From positions 16,220,299-16,284,298 of the forward strand of contig CM076192.1 of the NCBI GenBank assembly GCA_038277395.1: a DNA stretch of 64,000 bases, written 5' to 3'. Positions 30,024 through 41,500 of this stretch are shown here, one piece after another. The position numbers and the translations under genes are program-made. The notes below the pieces were generated by a model, which searched no databases, had not been told where the DNA came from, and was given only the letters and a program-made list of their open reading frames with translations. The first letter of the stretch is position 1. Each line of letters begins with the position of its first letter. Source of the DNA: Dryocosmus kuriphilus (Eukaryota > Arthropoda > Insecta > Hymenoptera > Cynipidae).

Positions 30024-32069
30024 CTGGTGTCACTTCTGATTTCACCATTGCCCGCGTTTTTCAAATTATTGCCCTGGTTATTTTGCCTATTCGTAGTGCT
30101 TTTCGAATTTTGGTTTTTATTTCCGATATTTTATTTTTCGGAATTTTGATTCTGTTGACCTTTATTTTCCCCAGACACGTTTTCTGTTTTTTCATGAGGG
30201 AATTCTATCATTGGGTTGTTCTGGTTTTGGTTAGAACTCGATGTCGCTTGGTTAAATTGGGCCCACATATGGTTGAAGGAATTGAAATTAAATCTTGGGA
30301 TATTATTTGGAAACCTGTGTTGTAATCCAGGTCGAAATTTAGGTTTGAAATTATGTCTTTCATTTTGTTGGAATTGTGGCCGGTACGGCAAAAAAATAAA
30401 TCCGAAGGGTGGGAATGGATAACGATTTTTGAATGGCATTTTTCCCTGATTATTATTATTTTTCCCATTGCTATTTCCCCTTTTGTCCTCCTTATTGGAA
30501 TCACCGTTTCTCCTTTAATCGTTTGTGTCTTCCAACTTAGGTTCCGTAATCTGTAATATTTGTCCCATAATTTTCGACTTTGCTAATTCTGTTTCCCATT
30601 CCTTTCTTAGGACCTCGAATTCTTCGAATGTTTGAAAATCGTTCCTTCTTATGTATATTTTGTACTCTATACGGAGCTTTTTGTATGTCCGACGTAATTC
30701 CCATTCAAAACTCTTTCTAGGGTACAACTGGGTAAATAAATTCCTAATTTCTGCTAAATATGAATGAACATCTTGCGCCCTTTTTGGTTGCAAAACTTTA
30801 TTTTTTGTCAGACTTCCTCCAAGAATTTTTCTTCTAAATACGCAATTTTTAAAATCTTCAATAAAATCTTGCAGGTTCCTCCAAGAGTTTCTGTGGATGT
30901 TGCACCAATTGCGAGCATCGTCTATTAAAATTACGTCTAGGTTTTCTAGGACATCGCGATCGTCTATTTTGTAACCCCGTTTAAGCCTTTTTAGATGCTC
31001 GGGAAAAGCAGCTGGTCTATCCTCTTTATTGTTTTCAATTTTACCGGCCAGTTTGTCGTAATTTGGAATGAAGTTTGTATCATTCCAAATGTGAAAGAGG
31101 TTGCTTGGACTGTTTCGTTATTTCTAGTTTCGGGTTCGTATTCGCTTTCCGAATTCGCTCTATGGCTACGCGACCGTCTATTCGAACCTTCTCTTCTCGT
31201 CAATTTTCTACGAGATCTGTTTCAGTTAGAAGTTGTATTGTCCCTTGATTGTCGGTAGCGTCTGATTCATATATTCTACAATTAGTTTCTCTTTGGCTTT
31301 TGTGATTTTTAAATTCATTTTCCAAATTACTAACTGGTTCTTTTAACCTTTCCTCAAGGTTAAACTGTACTGACTGTCTACTGTGCGTTTCGCTTCTTCC
31401 ATTCCTGGGTACATTTTGTGATTCTTCCCTATTTACCGGTTCTTGGTCGGACAAACTATGGGCTTGTGTGTTTAAATTCTATTTCATGGCTTTTTCCTTT
31501 TCCGCTTTGTGTCTAAGAGATATTCCCCTTTGCCTACTCATGAATTTATTATATTCCGCACTGTCCAAGAGTTCATCGGTTTCCAACAAAAATTGAGTAT
31601 TGTCATCTAGGGAGGGGTCAATCTGAAAAGTCCTGTCGTTAATTATATTTAAAGCATCGCGATCGGTTGTTAGAGTTTTCTGTGGTTTGGGAAAATTTAA
31701 TGTTGTTTCGCCTGTATTGTGCCAGACTAGTGAATCATATGGGTTAACTATATTCATTGCTTGTCTGTTCGGGTTCTCTAAACTCTTTCGAGAGCTTCCC
31801 ATCTGTGGTACTTCGTTATTATTTTTATAAAAACTTCTGCCTGATCCCACAGATCAGTTAAACGTTTTGGCAATTGTCGCGGTATTTTTCTGTAAAGATT
31901 CTCCCCCTTTATGAGTTTGTGGCATTACTGTCAAGCTTTCTCTATTTGTTTTCTCAACTGATTGTGCCGCTGTACCTTCCCAGTCAAGGCTGTCATGGTC
32001 GGTTTCAATATTAGTCTGTTTATCCATTTTTATGTTTAATGTTTTAACTTTTCCTGATCTTAATTTCAT
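29980..32069 (-). pseudogene. GypsyA2 gag, fragmented
   Basis: Starts with MKLRSGKVKTLNIKMDKQ at 32069. Pieces follow in several frames: 31850-31479, 31454-31200 and 31203-30991 (charged, Arg/Glu-rich); a capsid-like part with AHVLENL/WCNIHRNSWRNLQDF near 30960-30860; 30793-30515 (RAQDVHSYLAEIRNLFTQLY, Retrotrans_gag-like). A CCHC zinc knuckle CFYCKVPGHFKREC lies at about 30023-29985 (C-x2-C-x4-H-x4-C). A short stretch near 30440-30130 is Asn/Pro/Phe-rich. The order fits gag; at least five frame breaks are needed. Confidence 0.75.
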
Positions 32070-32204
32070 TAATTTCTATTTTACTCTTACAATTCGGATC
32101 AATAAATTCTCTTTGTAGTATCCGCGTTTACTTGGGCTGTACAACCGTTGATACTACCCTATTCTGTGTGTATGATGATGCATGTTCGCATTGGACAACA
32201 TATG

Positions 32205-32247
<43 letters not shown>

Positions 32248-33356
32248 TATTTATTTATATACTCCAATGTGTTATCTAATATTCTTGGACACCCTGTATA
32301 GTCTCGACTCAGCTTACTACCTTCGGACTTGTATTATTTCTCCTTTACAGTTTCTCTATACCTACCATAATTCAATTCGATACTCTCAATTACAAAAGTA
32401 ATTAATTTTGATCCCGAAATTTTGTGATATCTGCGATACGTTGCTTTGTTTTCAAAGTATGGCGTGTGAAGTTTGAGCGCTCAGCACTTGAGATGCTGTG
32501 TGTACAGCCTGCCGTTCGCCCAGATTCTCTGTGATGCACAACAGCTTGTACCTTGGATACGACGTTTGAAATGAGTTATTTTTCCCCACCGGTTTCCAAA
32601 TAATATTTCGAATCACTAAACTATTTACAAACTGAATTCTTTCTGACACGAAAATATACCTATTTTTCTTATACCGGTCGCTGTTTACCAAGTATAGCGT
32701 GTGACCTTTGCAATTGTAGTACCTGACCGCTATGTGTACCATCCCGGAAGTATTCAATGTAAAGCCCGAAATTGTTTCTAATTCCCTTAATTTCATTTTA
32801 TTTTCAGATTTTAATTTTCCCATTTCAGGTTTACTTAAAATACCTTTCACTGGTTTTCAAATTCCCCGAAACTTTCATTTTCTCTTTAGAATTTTGCCCC
32901 TTTTAGTTCCTCATTCTGACTAGGTTTAGCTTCAATTTAAACATCCAAAAAATTTTTATTTGTGATTTTCAAAGTTCCCCTTGAATACAGAATTCCACTG
33001 GTATTTCCGATTTCAGTTTTTCCCCACATTTTATAATTTATCGCTTCAAAAATCACATAAACCTTAGAGGCATTGTAATTTATACTTTCTATTACTTCAC
33101 TTAATTTCAATACACATTATAAATAGAGTACCGTACAAAATCATAAATCATGTCATATATGAAAAAATCACAACAACAATAAATCATGGCAATCATAAAA
33201 CAATAGGCAATAATAATATGGCGAGGCTAAGGATATGTGGCATGCAAAATAAGAGTGGTCAAGAGTTTTGGAACGAGTGTAGGGTTTTTTTACTGTGTTT
33301 TCCTATCTTCGCGGGAGGAGAAAAAAAAATTATAGATTTTCCGGGTCTTTTACTTT
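32070..33356 (-). other. GypsyA2 leader region
   Basis: Between the primer binding site and gag, about 1.29 kb. It contains a (TA)n microsatellite, a stretch with two similar 130-bp parts around GTGTGACCTTTGCAATTG / GTGTGAAGTTTGAGCGC, and AT-rich sequence. The 132-codon minus-strand frame (32452-32850) has no recognised domain. Long leaders are common in this family. Confidence 0.5.
32211..32243. repeat. (TA)n microsatellite
   Basis: Uninterrupted TA dinucleotides, preceded by TATGTATATG. Sits in the gypsy leader. Confidence 0.95.
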
Positions 33357-33364
33357 GGGCGCCA
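33357..33364 (-). promoter_or_regulatory. GypsyA2 primer binding site
   Basis: The minus strand reads TGGCGCCCAAAGTAAAAG two bases after the LTR end ...CTCTACA. TGGCGCC is the classical LTR-retrotransposon primer binding start. Confidence 0.8.
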
Positions 33365-33366
33365 GG

Positions 33367-33779
33367 TGTAGAGAATGATCTCACAGGGGAATGGAAAAAC
33401 GATTTGGACGCCGAGAGTAGTAGGAGGTTAAACACAATAATACAGGGGGAATGTCGAGGATGTAAAACAATATATTATTGCTTACAAAAAGCAGATACAA
33501 TAGTGGCGTCAGTTCGAAATAATGTGAAAGGCCAGCTTAAGAGCCAACAACAGGCTGCGAAACTATATTAAGACTGCGTTATAGAGACTGGCTGAAGAGC
33601 CAACGACCCACTGACGGCCACAGAGCCACGCTGAGATCAGGCGAGACAAAGACTGCCTGAGTGCTCTCGTTCGAGGCGTCTCACAACCCACGATCCGCTT
33701 AGGACCCCTCGACAGGTTTCGCCCTGTTTCGGACGCGGTCCTCTTGTCAGGGCCGTGCCGATGTAATATCCTTGTTACA
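33367..33779 (-). mobile_element. GypsyA2 5' LTR
   Basis: 413 bp with TG...CA ends on the minus strand (TGTAACAAGGAT...CTCTACA). Partner of 23090-23498. The 117-codon plus-strand frame that overlaps it (33218-33571) is antisense to the element and not kept in the partner LTR. Confidence 0.85.
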
Positions 33780-33783
33780 TGAT

Positions 33784-34609
33784 ATATAATTCATTTCTCA
33801 GGGTGTCAATGTTTATACTAATTAAATATAAAAATGATTAACAAGCAATATTTTAAAGTATGTTAACAAAAATGTTTTCTTATCCGAATGTCTGGAAAAT
33901 ATTTGATAAAAGTTAAACAACATGTTTCGAAACATTTTGTGAGCAAAAATTATTTTGAAGGGAATATCTCACCGTAAATAATGATTTATCTACAGTGTTC
34001 ATAAAATTTTATATAACATTTACTAACATTTTTTTTTTAATTTGGAAATGGAAATTGGGTAATAATTTTGCATTTGATGAAAACGAGCATGCTTATATTA
34101 ATCAAGAAGAATTGTTAATGAAAAATATTAAAGATAATACTTCAAAACTTTCTACGAATGCAACAAACTGAAAATTTTATTTCAAAAAGAAATAATATTT
34201 TTACTTGAAAATAAATGCAAAACTAAAATTTGGTTACATTTCATATACAATTTCACTGAGTTTGACTAATATTATCTTCTGCAACACAGAAGATAAACAT
34301 TACTTACCACTTTGAAAAACATTAAATCACAGTATAATTCTACGAAAGTTTTCGGTGATTGTACTCTAATTAGATCTCGTAAATACTGGATTTTGACAGC
34401 AATGAATAATATCAGATATTATTCAATTAGTTGAAAGAGGTACTTTAATATATATTAAAACTCTATACAAAGAAACTTTGAAAATTTACATCAAGCCATA
34501 ATATTTTTAAGGGAGCACATTAATGAAAAAAGAAAATAAAATTTGTCTCTTCTTTCACAATTTAGTGCAAAATTCCGCTAATATTTTTACATTCTCATCT
34601 CAATGAAGA
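33784..34609. other. AT-rich stretch, no gene seen
   Basis: Very AT-rich with no ORF. The segment ATTCATTTCTCAGGG...ATTTTATATAACATTTA has a partial echo at 36930-36975 (TCATAAAATTTTATATAACATTTA), so the flanks of the R1 array may be related. Confidence 0.5.
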
Positions 34610-35830
34610 GGTATTAGTTTTATGTGAGAATTGGCTTTCGTGGATTTCATGAAATCTCGACGTTTCATGATCCCCTGAATCCGAAAAGACATTTTCTACG
34701 TTGGTGTCTGTCTGTCGTTGTTTTGTTGCCGTTGTCGTCGTTGTAGTAGCCTGTCAGCACGATAACTTTCGAAGGACTAATCGGATTGCATTGCGCTTTG
34801 GCGTGCTTCTTTAAGGTGGAAAAGGTAAGGACGGGTTCGTTAACCAGCGGTTTTTGATCAGCACTTATGGTTTTGTCCATCAAAAACGGTTTTTACAAAA
34901 TTAAAAAATCCATTTTCCGGCTAAACTATGCGAGACACAAAAAAATAGTAGAAAGTAAAATTGTTCATCTCAAAAAGATCTAAAAATTTTACCTTAACCA
35001 TTTGTTGATAAAATCATGGTTTTTGTTTTAATTGAGAAAACTTTATTAAAAATAAAAAATTCAAATTTCCCGCCAAATCGTGCAAGATACAAAAAAAATG
35101 TTAGTGAACAAACTTGTTCACCTTAAAAAGATATATAAATGCACGTTCTGTCTTTTTTCTGCAAAGAGGCAGAGTTTTTGAGGTATTCGTGTAATATGTT
35201 ATTAAATACAAACAAATCCACTTTTCAGCAAAACTATGCGAGATACGGGAAAATATTAACAAGTGGAATTTTACACCTTAAAAAGATCTAGAAATTTGCT
35301 TCAAACAATTCTTTTAGCCAACGCATGGTTCATTCGTGAAACGTATAATAGTTGTTTTAAACAAAAAGTACATTACTATAAAGTTTATAAAAAGTTATTA
35401 ACAGTTATTGATTTCCCATCTCAATGAGGAGGTATTAGTTTTAAGTGAAAGCTGACTTTCGCGGATTTCATGAAATCTCGACGTTTCATGATCCCCTGAA
35501 TCCGAAAAAACATGTTTTATGAAGGACTATTTGGATTGGATTGCGCTTTGGTGTACTTCTTTAAGGCGCAAAAAGTAAGGAAGAGTTCCTTAACCAGCGG
35601 TTTTTGACCAGCGGTTATAGTTTTATCCATAAAAAACGGTTTTTACAAAATCAAAAAATTCATTATCCGGTTAAACTGTGCAAGGTAGAAAACAAATAGT
35701 AAGGAATAAAATTTTTCACCTCAAAAAAATCTACAAATTTTGTTCTAACCATTTTTTGATAAAATGCACGGTTTTTGTTTTAATCGAGAAAATGTTGTTA
35801 AAAATCAAAAACTAAAATTTCTTGCAAAAT
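34610..35830 (+). repeat. dispersed repeat R1, two tandem copies
   Basis: Unit 1 (about 34610-35395) and unit 2 (about 35395-35830, partial) are offset by about 785 bases. Both carry TTTCATGAAATCTCGACGTT, TGATCCCCTGAATCCGAAAA, a TTGCGCTTTGG block and GGTTTTTACAAAAT. Inside each unit a shorter motif, (T)CA.TTTTC.G..AAACT.TGC.AGATAC, recurs about every 150-190 bases (34905, 35065, 35215, 35660). The CAACGACAACG-complement run is in unit 1 only. Copy 1 at 3100-3660 lies in the opposite orientation. No coding capacity. Confidence 0.75.
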
Positions 35831-36964
35831 AGAACAAACATTTTCACGTGAAGACTTACGCAAAAGTATGTTTTACATTCCACATAAAATTTCCCTAAAA
35901 GTTTCCCGAAATCTATTTATCTAATCTGAAGATAAAATTTTCTAATAGAAATTACTGTTATAAATTTTATGCGTTTTCATTCAAGGTCTAAACATATTGT
36001 TATTTTCTGTTATTATTATTTGAAGAAACTTTTCTACCTAAAATAAAACCTTCAAATTTATTTTGAATAAGAATATATGGAAGCGAAGACTTTACCAAGA
36101 AAAATCTTAATTTTTTCTGTTTATAGTTGTAAATCTGATAGATAAATCGATAATATTTCTCTAGCATTAATCTATTAAATGGGTCAAATTTTCAGAATAA
36201 AAATTATGTGTAAAAACTTTGCGTTATTGTCGTTGTTGTTGAGACTTATTTTTAAACGTTTATTTCAAAATTGATAACTTTCAACAAATATCAGTTCAGA
36301 AATATTAAGAAGACCATATTTAGTAATCTAGCTTTTCTGGAAGAATATCTAACAAAAAGCTGTTTGAATAGACACTTTGTATTCTAAATGTAAAAATATT
36401 ACAAAAGCCATTTCAAACTTTCGTGCCGAGTAACTTTGAAAATATAGTCTGGACAAAAATATGTTTAAGAAAACCCTTTAGCCCAAAAGTTAAATTAGTA
36501 TATTATCGTCGGTTGAGCATGTCGAGCATTTTGTGTTTATTGAAACATTCATTTGGCTTTTTTATTTTTTCACATCATATTCAAGTTCAAAAAGAACTAT
36601 TACTCTTAAATTGATAGACCAAAAACTGAAAATTATTCAAACATTATTGTTAAGGGAACACTTCACCTAAAAACTAATTTTCTTCATCGATACGAAATTT
36701 GAAACTAGCTTTTCTAATATTATTGTTACTTTGCGTAGACAAAATTTGCAATTAAAAATAATTTTTAGATAAGATTTCTAAAGCCATCAGTCCTTAAATT
36801 CATTAAAAATAAAAATGATATATTTATATTATTTTAAAAATATGGAAACTACTTGATAAATGCTAAACAAAATGTTTCGGAATATTTTCATTAGAAAAAA
36901 TTATTATTAAGGGGACATTTCATCGTAAAAAAGCAATTCTCCTCAGTGTTCATAAAATTTTATA
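35831..36964. other. AT-rich stretch, no gene seen
   Basis: AT-rich. Only short frames such as 36423-36614, which I do not support as coding. Confidence 0.55.
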
Positions 36965-37063
36965 TAACATTTATAACGATAGTCTCCGCCTTTATGGGAC
37001 AGAAAGGTTTCGAGTACCGCTAGAATTGGCGTAATCCCACGTGTACTAATTTGTTAGGCGCCA
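36965..37063 (-). mobile_element. gypsy leader and primer binding site joined behind GypsyC
   Basis: The minus strand from 37063 reads TGGCGCCTAACAAATTAGTA, then CACGTGGGAT...CGGTACTCGAAACC. That is a standard LTR-PBS-leader arrangement, and the LTR is at 37064-37548. Leader sequence fades out near 36965. So the LTR at 37064-37548 is followed by a new leader rather than ending the element. Confidence 0.65.
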
Positions 37064-37548
37064 GACACCCGGAAGGCTGTTAAATAAAAGCAACACAAAA
37101 CAAAAGACAACTATACTGTTTAAAATAATCCCGCACTACCTCGGGTTGAGAGGTAAATGGGGGGAGGGGGTTCGAAGAAACGAGTCAGAAGTTCAGTGAA
37201 AGTATGTCAATTCGCCCCTAAATATAATTTGGCGGAATTGCCTATCTATAGAAAGATTTTGTGGTCAATTCGCCCCTGTATTTAAAACAATTACCTTTTC
37301 CTACTGCAAAATAGGTGATTCGCTCTAGATCCATCCTCACCAAGAACAAGCCTTGTATATGTAGATGCTCTTGAAGCCAAAATTGAACTAAAAGGTTACT
37401 AGGAGCAACCTGAAGAAAGTGAAATGAAGGTCTCTGGACAGTAGAAGCCTCGCTTAAAAAAAGGAGGTGACAGCAAATCCTATTTAATAACGCCACGAGA
37501 TGAAGGAATTTTTGAGGTTCTCCACTCAAGACCGCACAGATCCTTGCA
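37064..37548 (-). mobile_element. GypsyC LTR, low-coordinate copy
   Basis: The plus-strand block 37205-37548 matches 43981-44337 (TATAGAAAGATTTTGTGG, AAACAATTACCTTTTCCTAC, GTGAAATGAAGGTCTCTGG, ACGCCACGAGATGA). The part 37064-37204 has no counterpart in the 44-kb copy. It ends next to a primer binding site (37057-37063), so it functions structurally as a 5' LTR for what follows, while also being where the 3' LTR of the 38-44 kb body is expected. Confidence 0.7.
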
Positions 37549-38165
37549 ATGATTACATACAAAAATAAAAGGGACCAAATTAAAAACTAAAAAATGCAAT
37601 GACGTCATGGAGTGTCGAATTTATCGGAGGTATCGAAAGCTTGAGACTATTTGTTTGAAATTTAGACTTTAATAAAATTGTTGTGATGGTACAAAAGTGC
37701 AAAGTCACAACTCCTGTCCCTTTGGGGAGGACAGAAATGATCTCAAACCAGGCGGGAGACGATAAGATAGACTAAAGAAAACGAAACCGGAAACTAAAAT
37801 TCAATTCAGAATCAAAATCTCCGTGATCAGCCAAACTTTAACTGAATATTATGAAAGAAAATTAAATTCGAATTTCCGTGACTAAATAAATAAAAGAAAA
37901 TTCTAAAATAAAATCGAAGCTTAAATAAAGAAAATGAATATGTGCCTTACGAAAATATAAAAAATTAGACCAAGATTAAGGGAGGGAGAAGTCGACAAAA
38001 CTAATATTTAAAAAAGGTGAACACAAGACTTTATTTGAAAGAAAAACAAAAGAAAATTTACAAATGTGTGTCGAGATAATAATAGTAAAAAGAAAAAAAA
38101 AAGGTAGTCTAAAGAAAGGAGAGAGAAAAAAAAAGTTAGCTACTGGGTACGGTCGGGATAGGTAA
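37549..38165 (-). other. GypsyC 3' non-coding region
   Basis: Between the LTR and the zinc-knuckle codons. A-rich on the plus strand. No supported ORF. Confidence 0.5.
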
Positions 38166-38350
38166 GGGTGCAATCAGGGCAAAAGGCTTTGGTTAACTCC
38201 TTTCTTTCACATCTAAAGCAGAACATCCGAAGCGGGTGTGGGCATTTCTAGTACCGATGAGAAACGGCCTCGCAATTCCAGCACCCGTGATCGCCCGTGT
38301 CGCGGAGTAATTGGATGGTGTCGGGATCAATACCATCTAGAGAAGGGACT
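38166..38350 (-). pseudogene. zinc-knuckle pair downstream of GypsyC integrase
   Basis: The minus strand reads IDPDTIQLLRDTGDHG, then CWNCEAVSHRY*KC (38283-38242; a C-x2-C-x4-H-x4-C knuckle with an in-frame stop), then CFRCERKELTKAFCPDC (38219-38170), a second knuckle in which the His position is Leu. Tandem knuckles of this CWNC...FC.RC type normally close gag. Here they follow the integrase and a repeat-rich tail. I found no knuckle in the gag part of this element. Confidence 0.55.
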
Positions 38351-38435
38351 TTTAAGCTAAGAGTGGTGGGATTTTGGCTGAGACGCCGCGGGATGAGGAA
38401 AGGGATCGCGAATGAGGATGATAGGGGGCTTTAGA

Positions 38436-38575
38436 GGTAGGAGATCGAGGAGGGTCTTTAGATGTGGATGGTCGAGTAGAGGTTGTAGAGATAGGAGGTC
38501 GAGAAGGGGTTGCAGAGGTACAAGATCTAGAAGGGGTTCAAAATGTGCAAGATCGAGAAAGGATAGTATAGGTGG
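38436..38575 (-). repeat. 27-bp minisatellite in GypsyC pol tail
   Basis: Five adjacent units of 27 bases, minus strand pattern TTCTCGATCTTGTACCTCTG followed by CAACCCC. Because 27 is a multiple of three, each unit adds nine residues. One minus frame gives a repeated P-L-L-D-L-x-x-L-x, the other a Ser/Thr/Pro-rich repeat. The Arg-rich plus-strand frame 38412-38705 is its antisense shadow. Confidence 0.8.
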
Positions 38576-38740
38576 AAGATACAGAAGGGACTGGGGGGAG
38601 GTTTTGGCAAAGGGTAGCAGAGGCTTCCTAAAAGGTTTTTTTGACGTGGATGGTAGAGGAGAGACTGGAGGGAGGTTTCGGAAAGGGAGAGTAAGGACTT
38701 CCTGAAATGGGTTTGTGAATCTGGGCGTGATAGGTACGGG

Positions 38741-39850
38741 AGAGCGTCGAGAGCACCCTATATAGATAGGATTTGGTTAAGGGGGACGTTTTGGGTTTTC
38801 TTGTGAAACCGATAGATCAGGTCTCGGGTACTCGTAATTTGGTCCCTGTATTGGAGCAGGTGCCTGGGGATGAGGTCGTAGTTGGTCCTCAACCGCTCCA
38901 GGTATTCCTCCTCCGCATGGTCTACTGTCAGAGTAGCGGTCTGTGGGACTTTGGTAGCATCTTTCTGGGCCCACAGGGCCTCCTGGAAGGCGACAAAGAA
39001 ACCAGGATGATCCCTCTCCGGCTTACGCCTGAGTTTATAATACTTGGACTGTTTCGCAAATGCATCATCCAAATTCTTAAATATACAGTCACGCATGCAC
39101 TGAAACTGGTGCATCCTTTCTTGCCAAGATTCTGGATTTCGAGGCTCTATTTTGGGATTAGACCTGACTTGTTTCCTAAAGGAGTTTATGGGCAATGGAT
39201 CTCTTCCCAGATTCGAAAAAGGCGGGGGATGATTTAAGTGATGTATGAAATGCGGAATTGTACGCGAACCAGAATTCAGAAAGGTATTGATCCCGAGTGC
39301 TTTGATCTCTGTCGATATAAGAAACAATCATAGTCTTTAGGATCCTATTCAATCTCAATACCGGGTTTGCCTATGGGTGATAAGCGGGAGTGGTATTGTG
39401 GACAAAGTTGAACTCTTGAGTTAAATGGAGAAGGGCGTTGTTGACAAGTTCAGTCCCATTGTCGGTAACCAGCAATTGGTGTATTCCCCAGCGATTGGTG
39501 ACATATTCACGAAATGCGGACTCGGTCTTCTTACCCGTAGCTACACGTAAGTGTATAATTTCTCCCCATTTCGTGAACAGGTCCTGAATCAACAGGATGT
39601 ACTAAAATCCAGACTTGCTTCTAGGTAGGAGATCCATAACGTCTGCCGCTATTACTGTCCATGATTCTTCCACCACACGATATCCCATCAAACCTGCAGG
39701 CGTTTTTTGCTCGACTTTACACATCTGGCAGGTTATAAAACTGTTTACATACCTGTTCACGTCTCTGTAATAGCCGGGCCAATAGTACCTTCACGAAACT
39801 AACGCATAGATCCTCTAGGTGCCTAGATGGCTAGCTTGTATGTCATAATG
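38741..39850 (-). pseudogene. GypsyC integrase
   Basis: N-terminal zinc end and core start: CQMCKVEQKTPAGLMGYRVV, then TVIAADVMDLLPRSKSG (first Asp, near 39650). Core: LFTKWGEIIHLRVATGKKTE and LLVTDNGTELVNNALL (second Asp, 39470). After a stop, NPVLRLNRILKTMI (39350), where the catalytic Glu of the usual NPVER is Leu. C-terminal part 39327-38758 with FWFAYNSAFHTSL and a Pro-rich extension. Several stops and the Glu change mean it is inactive. Confidence 0.85.
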
Positions 39851-39853
39851 GGC

Positions 39854-40694
39854 TTATAATAGACCAAATTCTCTTTCTGTGTCGGTAGGAACTAACTTCC
39901 AATCGTTAAGGCCGTCAACAAAATCTGTCACCAACGGGTTAGGTCGAAAATGGTACAATCTATTGTCTTTAATTTTCCAGGTAGGGAATCTGTCCGGGAA
40001 ATCAGACACGGCTTGGAATCTTCTAGTATACCAGGGCGGAATTTGGTCGTTAATTAAAAGGATCTCTTCCGGCGTAAGGGATTGAAACATACGGGAGAGG
40101 GCATCTGGAATATGATGGGAGGAACCCTTCCTACCGAGAATGTCGAAGTCATATTCGGACAAAGATAAATACCATCTTGCTAATCTACCGGTAGAATTTT
40201 TCCAGTTATACAACCACCGTGGGCTACTGTGATCGATTATCACCGTAAATTTATACCCCTCTAAAAAGGGTCTAAACTTCTCAGCGGCCCATACGATAGC
40301 GAGGCATTCGTTCTCGGTTGTTGTCTACCTAACCTCGACGTCGGTCAAGGTTCGACTAGCATACGATATAACGTGCTTTACGCCCTCTACACTTTACGTT
40401 AGAACAGCTCCCAATCCGGTATTACTTGCGTCTGTTTGAAGTACAAAGGAAATTTCGAAATTATGACAAGTTAGAATGGGGGCATGGGACTGGCAACGTT
40501 TAATTTCCTCAAATGCGGATTGCAGTTCTTCCTCCCAAATCCACCGTTGTTTCTTTTTCATCAGCCTGGTTAACGGGGAAGCTAATTTTGCATAATTTGG
40601 AAGATATCTGCGGTACCAACTAGATCAACCTCGGAACCTACGAAGATGTTTGACGCTGCGGGGGACGGGATATTTAAAGGCGGGATCGATCTTG
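39854..40694 (-). pseudogene. GypsyC RNase H and connection
   Basis: The minus strand 40243-39854 reads MIIDHSSPRWLYNWKNSTGR, SLSEYDFDILGRKGSSHHIP, DALSRMFQ, the end of RNase H and the tether. 40694-40244 holds the connection (KKKQRWIWEEELQSAFEEIK) and the start of RNase H (LQTDASNTGLGAVLT) in broken frames. Confidence 0.85.
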
Positions 40695-41500
40695 TCAGGA
40701 TCTATTTGTAAGCCATGCTCGTTTACTAGAAAGCCTAAATAATGAAATTGGGGAAAACAGAATTCGCATAATTTCTAAACCAGGTCCTGGGAACTTTTCC
40801 AACACCGTTGAGAGCCATTCAAGATGTTCTTTGAAGACTTTTGTGACGATGATTATGTCATCTAGATAGGCAAATGCATTTGGTTCCATTTCAGGCCCAA
40901 TTAACCTATCTAATAAGCGTTAAATGTCGCAGGGGCGTTAGTAAGGCCAAAGAGCATGCGTTTAAAGGGGAACAAGCCACGTCCAGGGACTATAAACGCC
41001 GCTTTGTCGCGACTGGCTTCCGCAAGGGGAATATGGTGAAAACCTTTGGACGAATCTATTTTAGAAATATATCGAGCACTAAGCAGTTTATCGAGGATAC
41101 CGTGCATTTGAGGTAGGGGTAAGCATCTTTCTCTGTGACCTCGTTTACTTTCCAAAAATCTAAACAGAAACGATAACTCCCTATGGGCTTAATTGCTATT
41201 ACTACAGGCGATGACCAATTACTGGCTGGCGGCTCGATTATGTCATGCGTTAACCTTTTGTCCACTTCAGCAAACATGGCTTTTATAACTTACGGGGATC
41301 TCAAATAATGTCGTTCCTTAGTGGAGAGATGTTTGCCTACATTGATTGTGTGTTTTATCAAGTCAGTTAGGTCAGGTTTTCCGGTAGGTTTCTGTAACTT
41401 GCGTTTCAGAGAATCTTTAAGTAAGTTAGCTTCTTTTATAGAAAGCTCTCTAGGTCCGCAACAATTTTCAGAGAAATCGTTCTCTATCTTAAAATGATAT
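40695..41500 (-). pseudogene. GypsyC reverse transcriptase
   Basis: Reading down from 41500: SIKEANLLKDSLKRKL, HDIIEPPASNWSSPVVIAIK, GSYRFCLDFWKVNEVTEKDA, ARYISKIDSSKGFHHIPLAE (motif A), MLFGLTNAPATFNAY (motif B), and AYLDDIIIVTKVFKEHLEWL (motif C YLDD intact, 40870). Frame changes at about 41150-41060 and 40910-40890. The family is different from GypsyA and GypsyB (distinct LTRs and gag). Confidence 0.88.

Larger units (their letters stand above)
23090..33779 (-). mobile_element. GypsyA2: near full-length Ty3/gypsy element with nested piggyBac
   Basis: Minus-strand LTR retrotransposon: 5' LTR 33367-33779, primer binding site 33357-33364, leader, gag (32069 to about 29985), protease, RT, [insertion 24961-28134], integrase (to 24051), 3' LTR 23090-23498. 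The flanks TGGT (23086-23089) and TGAT (33780-33783) may be an eroded 4-bp target duplication. Pol sequence corresponding to 11440-12215 of GypsyA1 is missing at the insertion, so the nested element came with a deletion. All ORFs are disrupted. Confidence 0.8.

Noticed and set aside
29077..30422. Plus-strand hydrophobic ORFs resembling membrane proteins
   Set aside because: They are complements of Asn/Lys-rich and Gln-rich gag/pol codons of GypsyA2 on the minus strand.
32452..32850. 132-codon minus-strand ORF in the GypsyA2 leader as an extra gene
   Set aside because: No recognisable domain or conservation visible in this window; kept only as a remark under the leader.
33218..33571. 117-codon ORF as a host gene
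   Set aside because: It spans the 5' LTR and PBS of GypsyA2 in antisense; the matching 3' LTR does not preserve it.
38412..38705. Arg/Gly-rich ORF on the plus strand (RGG-like protein)
   Set aside because: Antisense to the GypsyC pol tail; composition arises from the 27-bp minisatellite.
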